DNA of 64,000 nt, taken from Nymphaea colorata. Taxonomy: Eukaryota; Streptophyta; Magnoliopsida; Nymphaeales; Nymphaeaceae. Location: positions 21,574,370-21,638,369 of the forward strand of contig NC_045140.1 in assembly GCF_008831285.2 (NCBI RefSeq), read 5' to 3'. This document shows positions 60,101-64,000 of this stretch, piece by piece (the stretch's first letter is position 1; every line of letters starts with the position of its first letter). The notes beneath the pieces are model-generated. The model was not told the DNA's origin and made no database searches. It saw only the letters and a program-made list of their open reading frames with translations. Made by a program: the position numbers and the translations under genes.

Positions 60101-61211
60101 CAAAAAAATTGCAGAACGCCTTGAAGATCCAAGCCAGTATCACCGATCCCTAATTTGCATTTTGCAAACTTATTTACTCATCAGCAGATTTACCTGTTTC
60201 TCAAAAAAGAGTCACTTGACTGCAAACGGTGTGCATTGCTTCCAATTACTAATTTTTGAGCAAAAAAAAAAATCTGCAAACTGTGGGACACAGGAACAGT
60301 GTGTACCACAAAACCACCCAAGTCCTAACCTGAACCTGAGGGCAAGTGGGGAGCGACTTCCGCCTCTCATATGCGACCTCAAATAAGAGTTACTCTTTAG
60401 ATAAGTAAATTTGAAATGAAGTTTCACCTAAATAACAGCAAACTTTATCTACAATTTCTGTAAAAATTACGGAACAAAAGTTTGAAATAAATTTTCACTA
60501 AAACTGGGAAAAACTTTAGCTACTTTTGTTGTGTTCTTACGGGACTGAAGTTAGGCAGGAGCATGGGCACCAAAAAGGAGAAAGTCTTAAAGGGAAATTT
60601 ATTTATTTTACACCTTTGACTTGCTCACAGAGCTTTTTCGCCAGAGTGGATTTGCCATAGCCTCCGGCACCACAGATTCCGATGACCGGAAGTTCTTCCT
60701 GCAACAGTTTCTGCTTCAACTCTCCCACGGGCTCCGTCCATCCCACGGTGAACTTTGGTGGCTCCGGTACAGAACACTCGTACTTCACTCCCCTGTTCGT
60801 CAACGTCACTTCCCATATGTCGGCCACCATCACCCTCGTTACGAAACCGTTCAGCCTTTCGTTGCAGACCTTCAGTTTCTCAGTGTAGAAGTTGATCTTG
60901 TGGTACTTCCAAAATGACAGATGCGTGCATTTCTCAACCAATTGCTGACAATCCTTCAACTGATTCACCAAATTGGTCATCTCGGACCGTCTTTGGACCG
61001 TTAGCTCGTCATTCATGCTCACATCGGTGATTTGATCATCGAACTACCGACCGACGGATTTAATTCGAGGAATTAAGTTCTCTAAGTTATTCTTTAAGTT
61101 ATCATACTCGGTCTTAAAGCTATCGATTGTCTTCTTTGCCGAATCGAGGGCTTTGATTATCCCCTTGATCAAAGAAAACGCTGTTTTTGAGATGGAAATC
61201 GGCTCCACCAT
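57181..61211 (-). pseudogene. NLR pseudogene E (D-type RNL, several disabling lesions)
   Basis: All five exons and their splice signals are present: 60614-61211, 59221-59664, 58408-58763, 58105-58304, 57181-58007. The coding sequence is broken at least four times. There is an in-frame TAG in the RPW8 domain (61044-61046). A 10-bp tandem duplication in exon 2 (TTCGAGCGTC twice, 59523-59542) shifts the frame. There is a TAG at the kinase-2 motif (59416-59418). There is a TGA in the LRR exon (57688-57690). The P-loop GGYGKST is intact, and the kinase-2 start reads VVLDGV as in gene D. The GLPL motif reads FHPL. Exon 4 lacks the basic insert of gene D, so that insert is specific to D. It may be transcribed but should not give a full receptor. 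Confidence 0.9.
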
Positions 61212-63173
61212 TGTGTTATTTTCTGGCAATTTCTCCTGCTAGAGCAATTATCTCGGAGAAGAACCAGATAGCTCAAACTCAGACCAATGCAGCAGGGTCA
61301 ATCGTCTCCTCCCAACTTGGAATTGATCAGCTGTAGCAGCAAAAAGCTAGCCGGAGCTCCTGCAGAGTCACCAACATCACAACCGAAGATGAGCACCAAC
61401 TGGCAAGCTGTACCTCTGAAATTATCGATCACCTACATTTCAAATCATTACAAAGCGACCAAGTTTCTCAAATGTGTCGACAAAAAAACAAAACAAAACA
61501 AAGAAATAGTTTTCTCAAAGAGATAAAAACCTGCTCGTGCTCAGGCAAGCATTGTCCCCTTCCTCCGCAGAACGCAAGCAAGTAGCCTCTTCAAGAGGGA
61601 CCGCGTATTCCGCGCGCAACCCCTTTTATTCCATTTTTGCTCAAGGTGCTAACTAGGAAGGTTCCCAAGGAAGTCCTGTGCCGACGCTCCAAGCGAAGGA
61701 GGGAGAAACCGACCTCTCTGACTGTGGCGGCAGACTGTCTGGTCAAAACAGATCGTCTGAGTGACATCGGCCTTACTCCAATTTTTAACGGAATCCGACT
61801 GTCGATCCGATCCGATACCATTCAGATAGCATCGTCTCCCAATGATACGTTTCAACGTTGAAGAATTGAGGTAGGGATTTGGATTTGGATTTGGATCTGG
61901 ATCTAGAGGAGATCCAACGGCAGTGAGAATCGCCATCCAGTTAGTTTCATGCTCCTCAATTCAATCGAGATGCAACGATCCAAATCCGTCACCGGTGGCC
62001 ACCTAACCTTCCACAACAAAATAAATGCTTTACTTTTACCATTAAACTTCAACTTTGGTTACAATATCAATTAAGAGAGAATTTGCAGGTGATGTTTCCT
62101 ATGAAAAGAAAGAACTACTTTAAAATTTGGGGATCAATATCCTTTAACACAATAGCCACCATTCGATTTTCATAGTACCAAATACTTATGGAGGACCTCA
62201 AATCTAGTTTTCTTAAGGATAAAGAGAAAAAGAAATTTCTGATACCAGCTTAAGAGGGAGGGCCTTCTTCTTCTGAGAAACCTTTAGATTTATTTCATTG
62301 ACCAATTCATCGCTCCCCTTTTGGATTTACACTTTAGCACATTTTCTCGTCATCGAAATTGATTAAAAGGGGAAGACACTTTTAATAAAGTGAAATTTAA
62401 ATCTACCAGAAGATCGTCTCCCGGTCATTATTTCAAGAACAGACGTTTTGAATTTTCTTACACAAAGCTTCAGTTTCACGGACGACAATCGGAGGCACTA
62501 CCATCGGTAGTTGCCGTTCAGACTTCAGACTCCAATCCTAAACAAAATAACAATTAAGAAGAAGAAAATGAGTAGATAGACGACTAAGACAGCAAAAAAT
62601 TTACCCTCATCTTCTTGCTTCTCATGTTTTAATTAGCAAACCATTTTTAGCAACTTTCAGTAAAAATGAGGTTCCCATCAGGAAAACTGGGACATAATCG
62701 ATATGAATTTCATCTTTCTGTTTTTCTGTTTTTAAATTATTTTTAAATACAAAATTAAAGAAAAAAAAAGGGATCTGAGGCACAGAGGGTGCTAAACTGC
62801 GGACCTCTCATCGTTTTTACGCTTTTAAGTAAACCAAGTCAACTATGTACAACGCAAGTTGAGATAAAATTCAAAAGAATCAAAACTCTCAACATCAATG
62901 AAGAAACATATGTTGAGTTTACGTCAAGTGGTGGATCTGCATTGCAGCATTGCCCAAAAAAAGAGTTAAGGTGATACAATTTGTCTATCAAGCGGAGAAC
63001 GTAAAGAAAGAATGAACTCCACTTTACACATGACAAACAGAAATTACCAGTCTCAGTCTCATGTCCATGCAATCCTTTGTATAAGAAAGAACACAAACAG
63101 AAACTGATTACAACATTTCCCATTTTCATTCAACGCAAAAAAGTAGTGTCCTTGTCTAGTCACTCTGAGTTTT
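61212..63173. other. E 5' flank, reticulon debris and F 3' flank
   Basis: 61212-61860 matches the gene D upstream flank. 61876-61905 is a short (GGATTT)n run. 62020-62120 matches 49110-49260. About 62138-62177 matches the reticulon intron 1 / exon 2 junction (ATATCCTTTAACACAA...CATTCGATT). About 62640-62670 matches the junction word at 54522. 62780-63173 matches the 3' flank of gene D. No intact gene is seen. This is the same unit as D plus reticulon, with the reticulon almost wholly lost. Confidence 0.6.
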
Positions 63174-64000
63174 CTATTTGAGAAAATTTAAGTTCACGAG
63201 ATCCTTACATCCGTGCACCCTAGGCCTTCTGGACTTGGTCTTAACACTCTCCCACAGAGTTTTAACATCTTCATCACATATAACATCTCTAAGGCCCTCG
63301 AGATTTATTACCGTATCAGGAAGATTAGCAGAGCATCCCCTGAAGTCAATTTTTTCTAAGCTATGTAATTTGCCTATGCTGTTAGGAAGATCTTTTACAT
63401 GCGAACAGCAGAAGAGATCCAGAAATCTAAGTTTCCTTAGTTTAGAAAAAGAATCTGGTAAACTTTCCAGCGATGTGCATGCAGACAATCTTAAGACCTC
63501 TAACTTGCTCAGCCTGCCGATTTCCTCTGGCAACTCACAAAGATCGGGACAGTTAGTAATGCTCAGCTCCTGCAGATTGACAATGTTGCAAACTGCAGTA
63601 GGCAATTTCTCCAATCCATCGCAGTAGTCTACTTCAAGCTCTGTGATGTCTGGAAACATTATTTGGATATCAGATCCTGGACAAATCTCCAGTGCTTCAT
63701 TGACTTTGCAGAGGATCATTGATAGCTTCTGCACTCCCTTGAAAGGCTCCATCAAGGTACAAGGAATAGGTAGTAATATCTTTTCTAATCTCACTGTCCT
63801 GAGAGATTTTAGAGAACCAGATGGTAGCAGTCCGCTTAACACTGCGGCAGCCATGCTGTGATTCGCAATAATCAAAACTTTGAGATTTGCCATCCAATTC
63901 ACAAATCGAGGCAGACAATAAAAATTGCTGGAAAAGCATAAAATAAGCACTTCAGCATGAGGGAATGGCACATCAATCCTCTCAAAGTTTATACTTTCAC
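63174..64000 (-). CDS. NLR gene F: last (LRR) exon, cut by the window edge
   Basis: 827 bp of open frame equivalent to exon 5 of gene D (830 bp), with stop TAG at 63174-63176. The exon's expected acceptor lies exactly at the window edge: position 64000 would be its first base. It reads MPFPHAEVLILCFSSNFYCL, several LRRs of the LEVLRLSACTSLESLPDSFS type, and ends LVNLNFLK. No lesion is visible. The codon that is TGA in E is TGT here. Whether the full gene is intact cannot be judged. Confidence 0.85.
   Translation of the reverse strand, partial: ESINFERIDVPFPHAEVLILCFSSNFYCLPRFVNWMANLKVLIIANHSMAAAVLSGLLPSGSLKSLRTVRLEKILLPIPCTLMEPFKGVQKLSMILCKVNEALEICPGSDIQIMFPDITELEVDYCDGLEKLPTAVCNIVNLQELSITNCPDLCELPEEIGRLSKLEVLRLSACTSLESLPDSFSKLRKLRFLDLFCCSHVKDLPNSIGKLHSLEKIDFRGCSANLPDTVINLEGLRDVICDEDVKTLWESVKTKSRRPRVHGCKDLVNLNFLK

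Noticed and set aside
1-64000. CRISPR arrays, bacterial operons, ribosome-binding sites, riboswitches, rRNA
   Set aside because: None seen. Spliced genes and repeat content are plant nuclear, and no regularly spaced repeat-spacer pattern exists.

Overview
The window is nuclear DNA of a flowering or other seed plant. The evidence is genes split by canonical GT-AG introns, an RPW8-type NLR family, a plant reticulon, a Ty1/copia retrotransposon, a tRNA-Ile(AAU)-like gene and abundant plant-style repeats. Species and order cannot be fixed from the sequence. Nothing bacterial or viral is present apart from transposons.

The core is a tandem array of RNL-type (RPW8 / NB-ARC / LRR, ADR1/NRG1-like 'helper') immune receptor genes, all on the minus strand. 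Four are intact five-exon genes: A (13260-17187, 817 aa), B (24268-27252, 819 aa), C (36185-39461, 822 aa) and D (43858-48030, 858 aa). E (57181-61211) is a full-length pseudogene. F (63174-64000) shows only its last exon and runs off the right edge. Positions 1-870 copy the upstream flank of A, which implies a further paralog just left of the window. Broken pieces lie at 11454-11555, 12325-13175, 23337-23565 (inverted) and 54541-54918. I derived every junction by hand. All four intact genes use the same intron phases (1, 0, 2, 1) and have uninterrupted frames.

Layout: 1-10510 is repeat-rich and gene-poor, including a 4-5 kb tandem duplication (1215-5285 and 5286-10510). 10511-13259 holds NLR remnants and a small element with a target-site duplication. 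13260-19470 is gene A and its upstream flank. 19380-27300 and 27490-39470 are two copies of a segmental duplication, each a flank of about 4 kb plus one NLR (B or C). The second copy carries a decayed Ty1/copia element (30696-35976). 39470-43857 is intergenic and includes one unexplained exon-like fragment. 43858-51136 pairs NLR D with a reticulon gene (49454-51136). 51137-57180 holds a tRNA-like gene with a partial tandem copy, reticulon debris and an NLR fragment. 57181-64000 repeats the D-type unit as pseudogene E and partial gene F.

The encoded receptors should act as cytosolic or membrane-associated immune receptors of the RPW8 class, which in model plants transmit signals from sensor NLRs. 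They fall into three sequence types: A alone, the near-identical pair B/C, and D/E/F. This is a fast birth-and-death locus for a receptor class that is usually low-copy. The reticulon gene is probably an unrelated ER-membrane passenger that was duplicated with the D-type NLR and then eroded.
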